Source: Marivita sp. GX14005
GTDB lineage: Bacteria; Pseudomonadota; Alphaproteobacteria; Rhodobacterales; Rhodobacteraceae
Length of the DNA stretch: 64,000 nt
Direction of reading: 5' to 3'
Assembly: GCF_023370775.1 (NCBI RefSeq)
Contig: NZ_JAMCCQ010000002.1
Location: forward strand, 62,001 to 126,000
Part shown: positions 34,757-43,529 of the stretch, one piece after another
Position numbering within the stretch: position 1 is the stretch's first letter
Layout of the letters: each line of letters starts with the position of its first letter
Notes under the pieces: model-generated
What the model was told of the DNA's origin: nothing
Seen by the model: the letters and a program-made list of their open reading frames with translations, nothing else
Database searches by the model: none
Translations under genes and position numbers: made by a program

Positions 34757-36769
34757 ATGACCAACCCTTTGCTCGAACCTTGGACTGCCGAGTTCGCCAT
34801 GCCGCCTTTCGGGGCGATCCGGGACGATCATTTCGGACCCGCCATCGAAGCGGGGATGGCGCGGCACCTCGCGGAGATCGACGATATCGCCGGCAATGCC
34901 GAGCCGCCCGATTTTGCCAATACGATCGAGGCGTTCCTTGCGAGCGGCGCGGCGCTCGACCGGGTCTTGGGCGTGTTTTACAATCTGGCCGGTGCCGATA
35001 GCACGCCTGAACGCGAGGCGCTTATGCGGGAATTTTCGCCAAGGCTGGCGGAGCATTCGACGGCGATTTATGGCAATCGGGCGCTGTTCGAACGGATCGA
35101 GGCGGTCTGGCAGGCACGCGACGGGCTCGATCTTGCACCTCAGCAGGAACGGGTGCTGATGCTGACGCGCCGCAGCTTCCTGCGTGCCGGCGCTGGGCTG
35201 GAAGGGCAGGACGCGGTGCGCATGCGGTACATCAAGAGCCGTCTTGCGAGCCTTGGCACGCAGTTCGGCCAGAACCTTTTGGCCGATGAGCGCGATTGGC
35301 AATATGCGTTGAGCGAAGCGGATCTGAAAGGCTTGCCCGAATTCGTGACCGATGCCCTGCATGCGGCCGGGCGGGAACGCGGGGCGAACGGGCCCGTGCT
35401 GACGCTGTCGCGGTCGGTTATCGTGCCGTTTCTGCAGTTCTGCCCCGATCGCGCCATGCGCGAGACGGCATGGCGGGCCTGGATCTCTCGCGGGGAACGC
35501 GGGGGAGCGACCGACAATCGCGACATCGCCGCCGAAATCCTGGCCTTGCGTCATGAACGGGCGCGGCTATTGGGCTACCCGGACTTCGCGTCCTTCAAGC
35601 TGGAAACGGAGATGGCGAAGACGCCTGCCGCGGTGCGCGATTTGCTGATCAAGGTCTGGAAGCCGGCAAAAGCCCGCGCCGATGCGGATGCGCGGCTGCT
35701 CGAAAAACGCGTGCAGGCGGAGGGGGTGAACGGGCCGCTGCGCCCCTGGGATTGGCGATATTACGCGGAAGCGCGGCGTCAGGAGGAATTCGCGCTGAAC
35801 GAGGCCGAGGTGAAGCCGTATTTTCAACTCGACAGGATGATCGAGGCCGCGTTTTCCTGTGCCACGCGCCTTTTCGGGCTGGAATTCACGCTGCTCGATG
35901 TGCCGCTTTATCACCCCGATTGCCGCGCCTGGGAGGTGACGCGAAACGGCGCGCATGTAGCGGTTTTCATCGGCGATTATTTCGCGCGCGCTTCGAAACG
36001 CTCGGGCGCGTGGTGTTCGGCCTTCCGCGCGCAGCGGGAGTTTCCCGATGCGCAGCGGCCGATCGTCGTCAATGTCTGCAATTTCGCGAAAAGCGATCCG
36101 GCGCTTCTGTCCTATGACGATGCGCGCACACTCTTCCATGAATTCGGCCATGCGCTGCACCAGATGCTGTCCGATGTGCGCTACGACATGATCTCGGGCA
36201 CGTCGGTGGCGCGGGATTTCGTCGAATTGCCGAGCCAGCTATTCGAACACTGGCTTGAGGTGCCGGAGGTGCTTCGGCAGTTCGCCACCCATGCGGACAC
36301 CGGAGAGCCGATGCCGGCGGACATGCTCGAGAAGGTGCTGGCTGCAGCGACCTACGACATGGGTTTTCAAACGGTGGAATACCTTGCATCGGCTCTGGTG
36401 GATCTTGCGTTCCACGAGGGCGCGCCGCCGGAGGATGTCATGGCGAGGCAGCAGGAGGTTCTGGGAAAACTGGACATGCCGGGGGCGATCGTCATGCGTC
36501 ATGCCAGCCCGCATTTCGCGCACGTCTTTACCGGCGACGGATATTCGTCGGGCTATTACAGCTACATGTGGTCAGAAGTGATGGATGCGGACGCCTTCGC
36601 CGCGTTCCAGGAAGCCGGCGGGCCGTTCGATGCCGGCATGGCAAAGAAGCTCGAGCGTCATATCCTGTCGGCTGGCGGATCGGAGGAAGCGGACGTGCTA
36701 TATAAGAAGTTCCGCGGCCGCATGCCGGGTGTCGAGGCGCTTTTGAAGGGTCGCGGGCTCGCGGCGTAG
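34757..36769 (+). CDS. M3 family oligopeptidase (Dcp/OpdA type)
   Basis: A 670-aa zinc metallopeptidase of the thimet oligopeptidase family that degrades short peptides in the cytoplasm. The zinc motif is HEFGH at 461-465, and the third ligand Glu is in RDFVELPSQLFEHW. The C-terminal DGYSSGYYSYMWSEV segment contains the family's substrate-binding Tyr residues. It lacks a signal peptide. ATG with GGGAG 7 bases upstream. Dipeptidyl carboxypeptidase and oligopeptidase A cannot be told apart by eye. A palindrome pair follows the stop. Confidence 0.95.
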   Translation: MTNPLLEPWTAEFAMPPFGAIRDDHFGPAIEAGMARHLAEIDDIAGNAEPPDFANTIEAFLASGAALDRVLGVFYNLAGADSTPEREALMREFSPRLAEHSTAIYGNRALFERIEAVWQARDGLDLAPQQERVLMLTRRSFLRAGAGLEGQDAVRMRYIKSRLASLGTQFGQNLLADERDWQYALSEADLKGLPEFVTDALHAAGRERGANGPVLTLSRSVIVPFLQFCPDRAMRETAWRAWISRGERGGATDNRDIAAEILALRHERARLLGYPDFASFKLETEMAKTPAAVRDLLIKVWKPAKARADADARLLEKRVQAEGVNGPLRPWDWRYYAEARRQEEFALNEAEVKPYFQLDRMIEAAFSCATRLFGLEFTLLDVPLYHPDCRAWEVTRNGAHVAVFIGDYFARASKRSGAWCSAFRAQREFPDAQRPIVVNVCNFAKSDPALLSYDDARTLFHEFGHALHQMLSDVRYDMISGTSVARDFVELPSQLFEHWLEVPEVLRQFATHADTGEPMPADMLEKVLAAATYDMGFQTVEYLASALVDLAFHEGAPPEDVMARQQEVLGKLDMPGAIVMRHASPHFAHVFTGDGYSSGYYSYMWSEVMDADAFAAFQEAGGPFDAGMAKKLERHILSAGGSEEADVLYKKFRGRMPGVEALLKGRGLAA

Positions 36770-36773
36770 GCGA

Positions 36774-36816
36774 ACCTTCCGTCGACGGAAGGTCGTAAAT
36801 GCGTTGACGCATTTAC
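36774..36816. repeat. Paired palindromes, copy 1
   Basis: ACCTTCCGTCGACGGAAGGT (36774-36793, perfect) is followed by a 22-base palindrome with a TG centre (36795-36816; arms GTAAATGCGT and its complement). It fills the convergent junction of the M3 peptidase and the ArsR gene and overlaps the ArsR stop codon. The same two cores recur in reverse order at 40025-40066. It probably acts as a bidirectional terminator or REP-like element. Confidence 0.6.
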
Positions 36817-37148
36817 CCCGGCTCCGGTGCGATCCGCTGGTCGATCAGGAAGCGTTCGAAGGCGTCGAGGTTGACGGGTTCGAACTGTCCGAACCCCTGC
36901 ATCCAGACACTGGCCGCCCGCAGGGCATCGGGTTCGAGCCGGCACCATTTGACACGGCCGCGCTTGTCCTGGCTAATGAGACCGGCATTCGCGAGGATGA
37001 CGAGGTGTTTCGAAATCGCGGCGAGCGACATGTCGAAGGGCTCCGCCACGTCCGTCACGGCCATGTCGTCCTCCAGCAGCATGGACAGGATGCGGCGGCG
37101 GGTCGGGTCGGCGAGCGCGGCAAAGACGATGTCGAGGTTTCGGGCCAT
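36813..37148 (-). CDS. ArsR family transcriptional regulator
   Basis: A 111-aa winged-helix repressor. ARNLDIVFAALADPTRRRILSMLLEDDMAVTDVAEPFDMSLAAISKHLVILANAGLISQDKRGRVKWCRLE covers the whole HTH_5 domain. The metal-site cysteines of ArsR/SmtB are absent, which fits the subgroup that often pairs with SRPBCC/AHSA1 proteins or senses other signals. No such partner is adjacent here. It is divergent from the ATP synthase operon, and a perfect 9-9 dyad lies in the shared upstream region (37273-37293). Confidence 0.88.
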   Translation of the reverse strand: MARNLDIVFAALADPTRRRILSMLLEDDMAVTDVAEPFDMSLAAISKHLVILANAGLISQDKRGRVKWCRLEPDALRAASVWMQGFGQFEPVNLDAFERFLIDQRIAPEPG

Positions 37149-37272
37149 ACGCCTCAATACCTTTGCGAGTGCAGGATACTCAACTGCAAAGTTGAATATG
37201 GGTTTGGGGCGGAATTGCTCCGAACCGCCGATCGGGCGGCCGGGCGATGGGTCGTCGGGATAGGAAAAACAT

Positions 37273-37293
37273 ATGTATATCAGAGATATACAT
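37273..37293. promoter_or_regulatory. Perfect AT-rich dyad, possible ArsR-type operator
   Basis: ATGTATATC-AGA-GATATACAT has 9-base arms and a 3-base centre. It lies 125 bases upstream of the ArsR-family ATG and about 56-86 bases upstream of atpI. AT-rich dyads are typical ArsR-family operators, so autoregulation is a fair guess. Confidence 0.45.
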
Positions 37294-37378
37294 GGTGTTC
37301 CCGGCCATGCCATGCCGTCTTGACTCTGGCGGGGCCGCGCCATAGCACATGCGCAAAGTTCCAACCGGGGCGGTGGCG

Positions 37379-37726
37379 GTGTCAGAGCGGGATTCGAGGC
37401 AGCGGCTGGCAGAGCTGGAAGCAAGGATCGCGGCGGCCAAGGGGGCCGGCACGGACAAGCCGCACCAGGAGGAACATTACAGCCAGGCACAACATGCCTG
37501 GCGGATGGTAATCGAGCTGGTCTCCGGCCTGGGGATCGGGTTTGGCATCGGATACGGGCTGGATGCGCTTTTCGGAACGCAGCCGTTCCTGATGGTGCTG
37601 TTTACATTGCTGGGCTTTGCCGCCGGGATCAACGTGATGATCCGCAGCGCAAGGGAAATGCAGAGAACGAACCTGGCCGAACGGGCCGGAGAGAACGAGA
37701 GGGATCAGGATGGCAACGGCAGTTGA
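37379..37726 (+). CDS. atpI: F0F1 ATP synthase assembly subunit I
   Basis: A small two-helix membrane protein that assists assembly of the c-ring. I prefer the GTG at 37379 ([24 protein letters not shown], 115 aa) because alphaproteobacterial AtpI starts this way; an ATG at 37349 would add 10 residues and has no ribosome binding site. The charged N-terminus is followed by [23 protein letters not shown] and [22 protein letters not shown]. It overlaps atpB by 17 bases as first gene of the F0 operon. Confidence 0.88.
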   Translation: MSERDSRQRLAELEARIAAAKGAGTDKPHQEEHYSQAQHAWRMVIELVSGLGIGFGIGYGLDALFGTQPFLMVLFTLLGFAAGINVMIRSAREMQRTNLAERAGENERDQDGNGS

Positions 37727-38471
37727 CGATCACGGCGAAGGCGGCGGCCTCGTGTTCCACCCGATGGACCAGTTCATCATAGAGCCGGTCTTCGGCGACG
37801 GCGCAGTTGGCATGTTCACCTTCACCAATATCGCGCTTTGGATGCTGCTGGCGGTGGCTTGCGTCGTCGGGCTGATGGTGCTTGGCACCTCGAAGCGCGC
37901 GACCGTTCCCTCGCGCACGCAATCGGTGGCCGAATTGGCCTACGGGTTCATCTACAAGATGGTCGAGGACGTGACCGGCAAGGATGCGGTAAAGTATTTT
38001 CCCTATATCTTCACGCTCTTCATATTCATCGTGTTCTCGAATTTCCTCGCGCTGATCCCGACCTCGTTTTCGCCCACCTCGCATATCGCCGTCACGGCGG
38101 TGCTGGGTTTCGGCGTGTTCATCGCGGTGACTGTTCTGGGCTTCGTCAAGAACGGAGCGAGCTTTCTGGGCCTCTTCTGGGTGTCGAGCGCGCCCCTGGC
38201 GCTGCGTCCTATCCTGGCGGTGATTGAGCTCATCTCGTATTTCGTGCGCCCGGTGAGCCATTCCATTCGTCTTGCGGGCAACATCATGGCGGGCCACGCG
38301 GTTCTCAAGGTTTTCGCCGGCTTCGCCGCGATCACCGTGGTCGCACCGCTTTCGGTTCTGGGCATCACGGCGATCTACGCGCTTGAGGTGTTGGTGGGCT
38401 TCATCCAGGCGTATGTCTTCACGATCCTCACATGCGTCTATCTGAAAGACGCGTTGCACCCGTCGCACTAA
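37710..38471 (+). CDS. atpB: F0F1 ATP synthase subunit A
   Basis: The a subunit forms the proton half-channels against the c-ring. The 253-aa protein contains [24 protein letters not shown], with the essential Arg in SIRLAGN, and [28 protein letters not shown] at the C-terminus, which carries the conserved Glu and Gln. Its N-terminus [20 protein letters not shown] is typical of alphaproteobacteria. It overlaps atpI; a hairpin separates it from atpE. Confidence 0.97.
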   Translation: MATAVDDHGEGGGLVFHPMDQFIIEPVFGDGAVGMFTFTNIALWMLLAVACVVGLMVLGTSKRATVPSRTQSVAELAYGFIYKMVEDVTGKDAVKYFPYIFTLFIFIVFSNFLALIPTSFSPTSHIAVTAVLGFGVFIAVTVLGFVKNGASFLGLFWVSSAPLALRPILAVIELISYFVRPVSHSIRLAGNIMAGHAVLKVFAGFAAITVVAPLSVLGITAIYALEVLVGFIQAYVFTILTCVYLKDALHPSH

Positions 38472-38478
38472 CGACATC

Positions 38479-38497
38479 GCCGGGCGGCTTGCCCGGC
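38479..38497 (+). other. Hairpin between atpB and atpE
   Basis: GCCGGGC and GCCCGGC form a 7-bp stem with a GGCTT loop, 36 bases before the atpE ATG and without a T-run. With the stronger hairpin after atpE, it probably shields the atpE message so the c subunit is made in excess. Confidence 0.5.
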
Positions 38498-38532
38498 ACG
38501 ATCTTCAACTTCCAATCGTAAGGAGAATTCAC

Positions 38533-38757
38533 ATGGAAGGCGATCTCGCACATATCGGCGCAGGCCTGGCAGCAATCGGTTCGGGTGCGGCAGCACTCGG
38601 GGTGGGCAACGTGGCCGGCAACTACCTCGCAGGCGCGCTGCGCAACCCGTCCGCGGCCGCGTCGCAGACAGCCACGCTCTTCATCGGTATCGCATTCGCG
38701 GAAGCGCTGGGGATCTTCGCGTTCCTCGTTTCGCTGCTGCTGATGTTCGCCGTCTAA
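38533..38757 (+). CDS. atpE: F0F1 ATP synthase subunit C
   Basis: The 74-aa c subunit of the rotor ring: two helices joined by the R37-N38-P39 loop, with the proton-carrying E57 in [22 protein letters not shown] precedes the ATG. Hairpins lie on both sides of the gene (38479-38497 and 38782-38813), as expected for the most abundant F0 subunit. The ion-site residues resemble proton-type rather than sodium-type rings. Confidence 0.97.
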   Translation: MEGDLAHIGAGLAAIGSGAAALGVGNVAGNYLAGALRNPSAAASQTATLFIGIAFAEALGIFAFLVSLLLMFAV

Positions 38758-38781
38758 GCATCGGATCCCAATCCTTACGCG

Positions 38782-38813
38782 CGGGCGGTGCTGCGTTCGA
38801 CGCAGCCCGCCCG
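38782..38813 (+). other. Strong hairpin between atpE and atpF'
   Basis: A 14-bp stem with one bulged T: CGGGCGG-T-GCTGCGT pairs with ACGCAGC-CCGCCCG around a TCG loop. It lies 25 bases after the atpE stop. No T-run follows, so it probably blocks 3' exonucleases rather than ending transcription. Confidence 0.6.
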
Positions 38814-38843
38814 ATGTAACGACGAGTTCCGACGGAGGACGAC

Positions 38844-39404
38844 ATGGCAACCGAACCCATTGATCTCGAAGCTGCAGGGCTTTGCGTCGGCCCGGATGGC
38901 AGCGCCATCGGGATGCCGCAGCTTTGCGCGGACTGGATGCCGAACCAGATCTTCTGGCTCGTGATCACGCTGATCGTGATCTACCTTGTCCTGTCCCGTG
39001 TCGCGTTGCCGCGCATTGCGACGGTTCTGGCGGAACGGCAGGGCACGATCACGAATGACCTCGCCACGGCGGAGGATCTCAAGCGCAAGGCGTCCGAGGC
39101 CGAAGAGGCCTACAACAAGTCGCTGACCGATGCGCGGGCCGAAGCGCAACGGATCATCGCTCAGAACAAATCCGAAATGCAGGCCGATCTCGACAAGGCA
39201 ATCGCCAAGGCGGATGCCGAGATCGCCGCGAAAACCGCTGAATCCCAGAAGGCCATCGCCGATATCCGAGCCTCTGCGGTTCAGAGCGTCGAGGCCGTGG
39301 CCAAGGAAACCGCGGGCAGCATCGTTGCCGCGCTTGGCGGGCAGGCCGATGATGCGACCATCGCGGCAGCGGTGGATGCGAACATGAAAGGGGCGTCGTC
39401 ATGA
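38844..39404 (+). CDS. atpG: F0F1 ATP synthase subunit B'
   Basis: The b' half of the peripheral stator stalk, 186 aa. A single helix ([27 protein letters not shown]) is followed by a long charged coiled coil (residues about 60-165). Separate b and b' genes occur in phototrophs and in alphaproteobacteria. It overlaps the b gene by 4 bases (ATGA), fitting the required 1:1 ratio. Also named atpF' or atpX. Confidence 0.93.
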   Translation: MATEPIDLEAAGLCVGPDGSAIGMPQLCADWMPNQIFWLVITLIVIYLVLSRVALPRIATVLAERQGTITNDLATAEDLKRKASEAEEAYNKSLTDARAEAQRIIAQNKSEMQADLDKAIAKADAEIAAKTAESQKAIADIRASAVQSVEAVAKETAGSIVAALGGQADDATIAAAVDANMKGASS

Positions 39405-39961
39405 GACCGTTTCTGGTGGCCCTTGCCGCAAGTGTGGTGGCCGTTCCGGCCCATGCCGCGGACGGGCCTTTCATCTCGCTCAACAATACCGATTTCGTGG
39501 TGCTGCTTGGCTTCATCGTCTTCATCGGCATTCTGCTCTATTACCGTGTGCCGACACTTCTGATGAAGATGCTGGACAAGCGCGCCGAGAATATCCGGGC
39601 CGAACTGGACGAGGCCAAGGCCATTCGCGAGGAAGCGCAGGCGCTTTTGGCGTCCTATGAGCGCCAGCAGCGCGAGGTGCGCGATCAGGCCGACCGGATC
39701 ATCGCCCATGCCAAGCAGGAAGCGGCGGCCGCAGGCGAGCAGGCGAAGGTCGATCTGAAGAAATCCATCGAGCGCCGTCTTGCGGCTGCCGAGGATCAGA
39801 TCGCCTCGGCCGAGGCGAGCGCGGTCAAGGAAGTGCGGGACCGTGCGATTGCCGTCGCCGTGGCGGCTGCGCGGGACGTTGTGGCCAAGCAGATGAGCAA
39901 GCAGGATGCGGCGAAGACGATCGACGAGTCGATCGCGACCGTGGGGCAGAAACTGCACTGA
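39401..39961 (+). CDS. atpF: F0F1 ATP synthase subunit B
   Basis: The b half of the stator stalk, 186 aa. A cleavable-looking leader ([22 protein letters not shown]) precedes a membrane helix ([25 protein letters not shown]) and a long coiled coil. The leader is typical of this group. It is the last gene of the atpI-B-E-F'-F operon and is followed by a strong terminator; F1 genes are not in this window. Confidence 0.94.
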   Translation: MRPFLVALAASVVAVPAHAADGPFISLNNTDFVVLLGFIVFIGILLYYRVPTLLMKMLDKRAENIRAELDEAKAIREEAQALLASYERQQREVRDQADRIIAHAKQEAAAAGEQAKVDLKKSIERRLAAAEDQIASAEASAVKEVRDRAIAVAVAAARDVVAKQMSKQDAAKTIDESIATVGQKLH

Positions 39962-39981
39962 TCGTTTTCAATGGATAGACG

Positions 39982-40018
39982 AAGCGCCCCGGAGGTTTTC
40001 CGGGGCGCTTTCGTTTGA
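39982..40018 (+). terminator. Intrinsic terminator of the F0 operon
   Basis: A perfect 12-bp stem (AAGCGCCCCGGA with its complement at 39999-40010, 5-base loop) is followed by TCGTTTG. It starts 20 bases after the atpF stop. Confidence 0.8.
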
Positions 40019-40024
40019 AGAGGA

Positions 40025-40066
40025 AGGATGCGTTGACGCATCCTGTTGTTTCCGTCGACGGAAACA
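40025..40066. repeat. Paired palindromes, copy 2
   Basis: AGGATGCGT-TG-ACGCATCCT (40025-40044) is followed by TGTTTCCGTCGACGGAAACA (40047-40066). These are the same cores as at 36774-36816, but in the opposite order and with compensating changes in the outer arm bases. It again lies at a convergent junction (atpF and yggS). Confidence 0.6.
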
Positions 40067-40077
40067 GGGCGTTGCAC

Positions 40078-40737
40078 TCAGGTTTCGGGCGTTTCGCGTT
40101 CGCCGAAAATGGCGGAGCCGACGCGGATATGGGTGGCGCCGAAGGCGATGGCCTGCTCGAAATCCGCTGACATGCCCATCGAGAGTTGCTTGAGGCCGTT
40201 GCGCTCGGCGAGTTTCCTGAGCAGGGCAAAATGCAGCGAAGGGGTTTCCTCCGCCGGCGGAATACACATCAACCCGTGGACCGGCAGATCGAGCGCAAGA
40301 CAGTCCTTGACGAAGGCATCGGTTGCGTCCGGCGCGATCCCGGCCTTTTGCGGTTCCTCCCCGGTGTTAACTTGGATGAAGAGCGGCGGACAATGCCCGG
40401 TTTCCTGCGCGAGGCGGGCGAAGGTCTTGGCCAGTTTCGGCCGGTCGAGCGTGTGGATCGCGTCGAACAGCTCGAAGGCTTGTCGGGCCTTGTTCGTCTG
40501 GAGCGGGCCGATCAGGTGCAGGTCGATCCCGTCGAACCGGGCGCGGAAATCTGGCCACTTCCCGGCCGCTTCCTGAACGCGGTTTTCGCCGAATGAGCGG
40601 TGCCCCTCCCGAAGCACGGCGTCCACGCGCTCATTGGGTTGGACCTTGGACACGGCGATCAGCGTAATGTCCTCGGACGCGCGCCCGGCGTCCCGGGCGG
40701 CGGCGGCGATGCGCGATCGGATGTCGGTCAGTCCCAT
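40078..40737 (-). CDS. YggS family PLP homeostasis protein
   Basis: A 219-aa fold-type III PLP-binding protein (YggS/PROSC) that buffers pyridoxal phosphate. The PLP lysine is K31 in LIAVSKVQP. HLIGPLQTNKARQAF, VNTGEEPQKAG, LHGLMCIPP-like and MGMSADFEQAIAFGATHIRVGSAIFG are the signature blocks. The ATG at 40737 overlaps the end of the upstream sulfotransferase gene by 10 bases. Confidence 0.95.
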   Translation of the reverse strand: MGLTDIRSRIAAAARDAGRASEDITLIAVSKVQPNERVDAVLREGHRSFGENRVQEAAGKWPDFRARFDGIDLHLIGPLQTNKARQAFELFDAIHTLDRPKLAKTFARLAQETGHCPPLFIQVNTGEEPQKAGIAPDATDAFVKDCLALDLPVHGLMCIPPAEETPSLHFALLRKLAERNGLKQLSMGMSADFEQAIAFGATHIRVGSAIFGERETPET

Positions 40738-42197
40738 GATGTGTCTCCCCATGCGTCGAAGAAGGGTTGCAGCTCGGCCTCGTAGCGGCGCCAGGCGGCG
40801 GCGGAGCTTTGGTAGATCGGTTGGCGCACCTGATGCAGGCTCAGGGTTTTGACGGTGCCGCCGGATTTGTGGAAATCGAGGCAACGGTCTTCCCAGTCCA
40901 ACCCTGCGCCATCGATCAGCGCGCGGGATCCGGCTTCGGGATCGGAGACGAGATCCTCGTAGCGAATCTCGGTCAGGCGATCCGGCAGGGTGTCGCGCCA
41001 ATGGGCGGTGATGCGGCGGAAGCTCTTGATCACCTCGGCAATCGCGGCGAGATCGGTGGCATAGCGATGGGTGCCGGTGCTGAAATGGTTCTTGTAGATC
41101 GACACAGCGATGTCGCGCGGGTCGCGGTGGACGATGATGAACCGGGCGTTCGGCAGGGTCGCGTGCAGCAGGCCGTAGATCAGGAAGGCCATGATCGACT
41201 TGTCGGTGAGGCGCGGCGTGTCCTGCGCGGCGCTGGGGCGGTTGAGCTGTTCGAGCTGCCGGGTGAAACGGATCAACTCGTCGCGGGTGGCCGTTGCGAG
41301 CGGTCTCATGGCGGCCCCGGCGCCGAAGCTGGCATAGGCACAGCGCAGCGCCGTCGCCATCTCGCCGCCGGCCTGAACCTGTGAATGGCTGGCGATGATC
41401 TGTTCGACCAGCGTCGTGCCGGAGCGGGGGAGGCCGGTGACGAAGATCAGCCCCGGTTTCGTGCCCGGCGCATCGGCAAGCTGCGTCAGGCCGTCCTGCG
41501 CGGCGACTGTGCCGGACCATTCGGCGGCGCGGGCGGCGGGATCGTCGGGCCACAGCGCGGCCTGGGCCGCGTTGGCGGGGCGGAGGTGGTGAAAGACACG
41601 ACCGTGCTGGCCGGTATCCTCCATCGCCTTGGCGAGCGCGAAGTTGATATGCATCCGGCCCGCCGGCGGCAATTTGGGATGTTTGGCGAGGCGCCGCATC
41701 GCGCCGATGAGCGGATCGCTTTTGGTAAACCGGTGAGTGGCCGCGAACATGCGGTAAAGCTCGGCATCGTTCGGGTGCTTCTTGAGCAGCCTGCGAAAGA
41801 GGGCTTCGGAGGCGTCGAACCGTCCGGCGCGTTGCAGGTAGAGCGCCTTGTCGGCCTGCGGTTTGATCGCCTTGGGATCGAGCGCGATCTGGCGATCGAG
41901 GAGGCCGAGCACGTCGTCATGCGCCCCGAGGGCGGTGTAGGTGGCAATCCCCTCGGACAGGATGGCCGGATCGGTCGGGCGCAGGCGCAGCGCGTTGTCG
42001 ATGGCGCTTTGACGTTTGGCGCTGTCGCCGAGCCGGGCGGCGAGACGGGCGCGGGAGAGATACAGATCGGCGTTTTGCGGGGCTTGCAGGATCAGCCCGT
42101 CGAGCAGCGCGGCGGCTTCGCGCAGCGCGCCGGACTGCGCAAGGCGTTGCGCCTTGTCGAACCCGGCCTTGAGCATGGATTGGGGATGTGCCTGCAT
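40728..42197 (-). CDS. TPR-repeat sulfotransferase
   Basis: A 489-aa fusion of N-terminal tetratricopeptide repeats (about 10-200) and a C-terminal sulfotransferase. The 5'-phosphosulfate loop of PAPS binding is FVTGLPRSGTTLVEQIIASHSQ, and the 3'-phosphate site is in IIVHRDPRDIAVSIYKNHF. The pattern suits sulfation of a cell-surface glycan, peptide or protein, but the acceptor is unknown. I chose the second of two adjacent ATGs (42197) because AGGG is then 6 bases away. It shares a transcript with yggS by overlap. No sulfate-activating genes are nearby. Confidence 0.88.
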   Translation of the reverse strand: MQAHPQSMLKAGFDKAQRLAQSGALREAAALLDGLILQAPQNADLYLSRARLAARLGDSAKRQSAIDNALRLRPTDPAILSEGIATYTALGAHDDVLGLLDRQIALDPKAIKPQADKALYLQRAGRFDASEALFRRLLKKHPNDAELYRMFAATHRFTKSDPLIGAMRRLAKHPKLPPAGRMHINFALAKAMEDTGQHGRVFHHLRPANAAQAALWPDDPAARAAEWSGTVAAQDGLTQLADAPGTKPGLIFVTGLPRSGTTLVEQIIASHSQVQAGGEMATALRCAYASFGAGAAMRPLATATRDELIRFTRQLEQLNRPSAAQDTPRLTDKSIMAFLIYGLLHATLPNARFIIVHRDPRDIAVSIYKNHFSTGTHRYATDLAAIAEVIKSFRRITAHWRDTLPDRLTEIRYEDLVSDPEAGSRALIDGAGLDWEDRCLDFHKSGGTVKTLSLHQVRQPIYQSSAAAWRRYEAELQPFFDAWGDTSWD

Positions 42198-42239
42198 CAT
42201 GTGCCCTGTCGTTTCGCCGATAGCTACAGGGGGGATGCG

Positions 42240-42271
42240 CAAAAGAAAAGAGCGGGCGCAAGGCCCGCTCT
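42240..42271 (-). terminator. Intrinsic terminator of the porin gene
   Basis: AGAGCGGGC and GCCCGCTCT form a 9-bp stem with a 5-base loop (42249-42271). On the minus strand TTTCTTTTG follows the stem. It starts 28 bases after the porin stop. Confidence 0.85.
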
Positions 42272-42298
42272 TCGCTAACCAAATCTGGTTCAGAGCTA

Positions 42299-43258
42299 TT
42301 AGAAGCTCATCGACAGACCGAAGGAGTAGCTGTCTTCGTCGTTGTCGCCGAGACCGTCGACATCGTCGGAGTTGCCGTAGCCAACGTGAGCTGCGAGACC
42401 GCCGCCCAGGTCGTAGGTGGCTGCGAGGCCCCAGCCGGACGCATCTTCCGCGCCGACATTGACGGCCCAATCTTCGTACTCACCGTAGTTGACGCCAACG
42501 GACAGCGCGTTCCAGGTGTAGCCGAGGCCAATACCCATGAAGGTGCCGTTGTCGGACTGACCTTCGATGTCTGCTTCTGCGTAGTTCACGGCCATCGAGA
42601 GGCCATTCGCCAGCGTTGCGTCGATGCTTGCGCCGATCAGCTCGACATCGGCCAGAACGTCGCGGTCAACGGTCTGGTAGCCGAGGCCGAAGCCGAGAGC
42701 CGTGCCGCCGAAATCGGTGACGTAGCGAACACCGAGGCCCCAGACGGGATCGTCGTCGCCGCTATCGTCCATTTCAGCCGATGCTGCGACGATGAAGCCG
42801 GCAGCGGAGTAGGACACGCGTGCGATCTGGCCGTCATACAGTTCGTCGAGGCCGGAGTTGCCGTTGTAGCCAGAATGTTCGGTCTCGTCGTCGGCGATGG
42901 ATGCGCCGGCCAGTGCGATTTCCTGAAGAACGGCGTCGTATGCGCCATCGGTGTCGCCCATGTCGAGGCGCATGCCACCATAGGACAGGAACCAGACAGC
43001 ACCATACTGATCTGTTGCGTCGAATGCGCCGTCTTCCTGGGTCTCGTCGAGATCGACAGTGGCACCGAAGGCGAGGCCGCCATCGGATTCGCCGGTCATG
43101 GCGAAGGTGACGTCGATATCTGTGTGGAACTGGTCTTCGTCGCCATAGCGGTCACCGCCGATGACACCGATTTCGGCGTAGCCGGTGATGGAGACTTCTG
43201 CGGCTGCGATGCCTGCTGTTGCAACCAGCGCGGTGGAAGCAAGAAGAAGAGTTTTCAT
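42299..43258 (-). CDS. Porin (Rhodobacter type)
   Basis: A 319-aa outer-membrane beta-barrel that admits small hydrophilic solutes. The signal peptide is MKTLLLASTALVATAGIAAAE, followed by VSITGYAEIGVIGGDRYGDED. The mature part is acidic, with alternating hydrophobic strands, Gly/Asp turns and the terminal Phe (SFGLSMSF) needed by the BAM machine. GAGGGA precedes the ATG, and a strong terminator follows. The monocistronic layout suggests high expression. Codon use appears more restricted than in neighbours, as expected for an abundant protein. Confidence 0.93.
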   Translation of the reverse strand: MKTLLLASTALVATAGIAAAEVSITGYAEIGVIGGDRYGDEDQFHTDIDVTFAMTGESDGGLAFGATVDLDETQEDGAFDATDQYGAVWFLSYGGMRLDMGDTDGAYDAVLQEIALAGASIADDETEHSGYNGNSGLDELYDGQIARVSYSAAGFIVAASAEMDDSGDDDPVWGLGVRYVTDFGGTALGFGLGYQTVDRDVLADVELIGASIDATLANGLSMAVNYAEADIEGQSDNGTFMGIGLGYTWNALSVGVNYGEYEDWAVNVGAEDASGWGLAATYDLGGGLAAHVGYGNSDDVDGLGDNDEDSYSFGLSMSF

Positions 43259-43529
43259 TGTTTTCCCTCATGTGTTCGTAAGGCACGGACCAAACCGACT
43301 GTTCGGATTAGCTGAGGCTTCTATGCTCCCCGGGGGGGCTTTATTGCAAGGCGAGCGACAAATCGGCATCGAACTTCGCGATCTGTGATGCGCATTTGCC
43401 ACAAGCCTCGCGGGCGGATTATCGTTCAAACTCCGCGCGCTCCGCCCGGTTTGCAAGTTCGGCTTGTCGTGGATGGGCACGGCTAGTATGCAAAGCGAAA
43501 GGCAAACTAGCAGTCGAGGGCAGTCTTTG

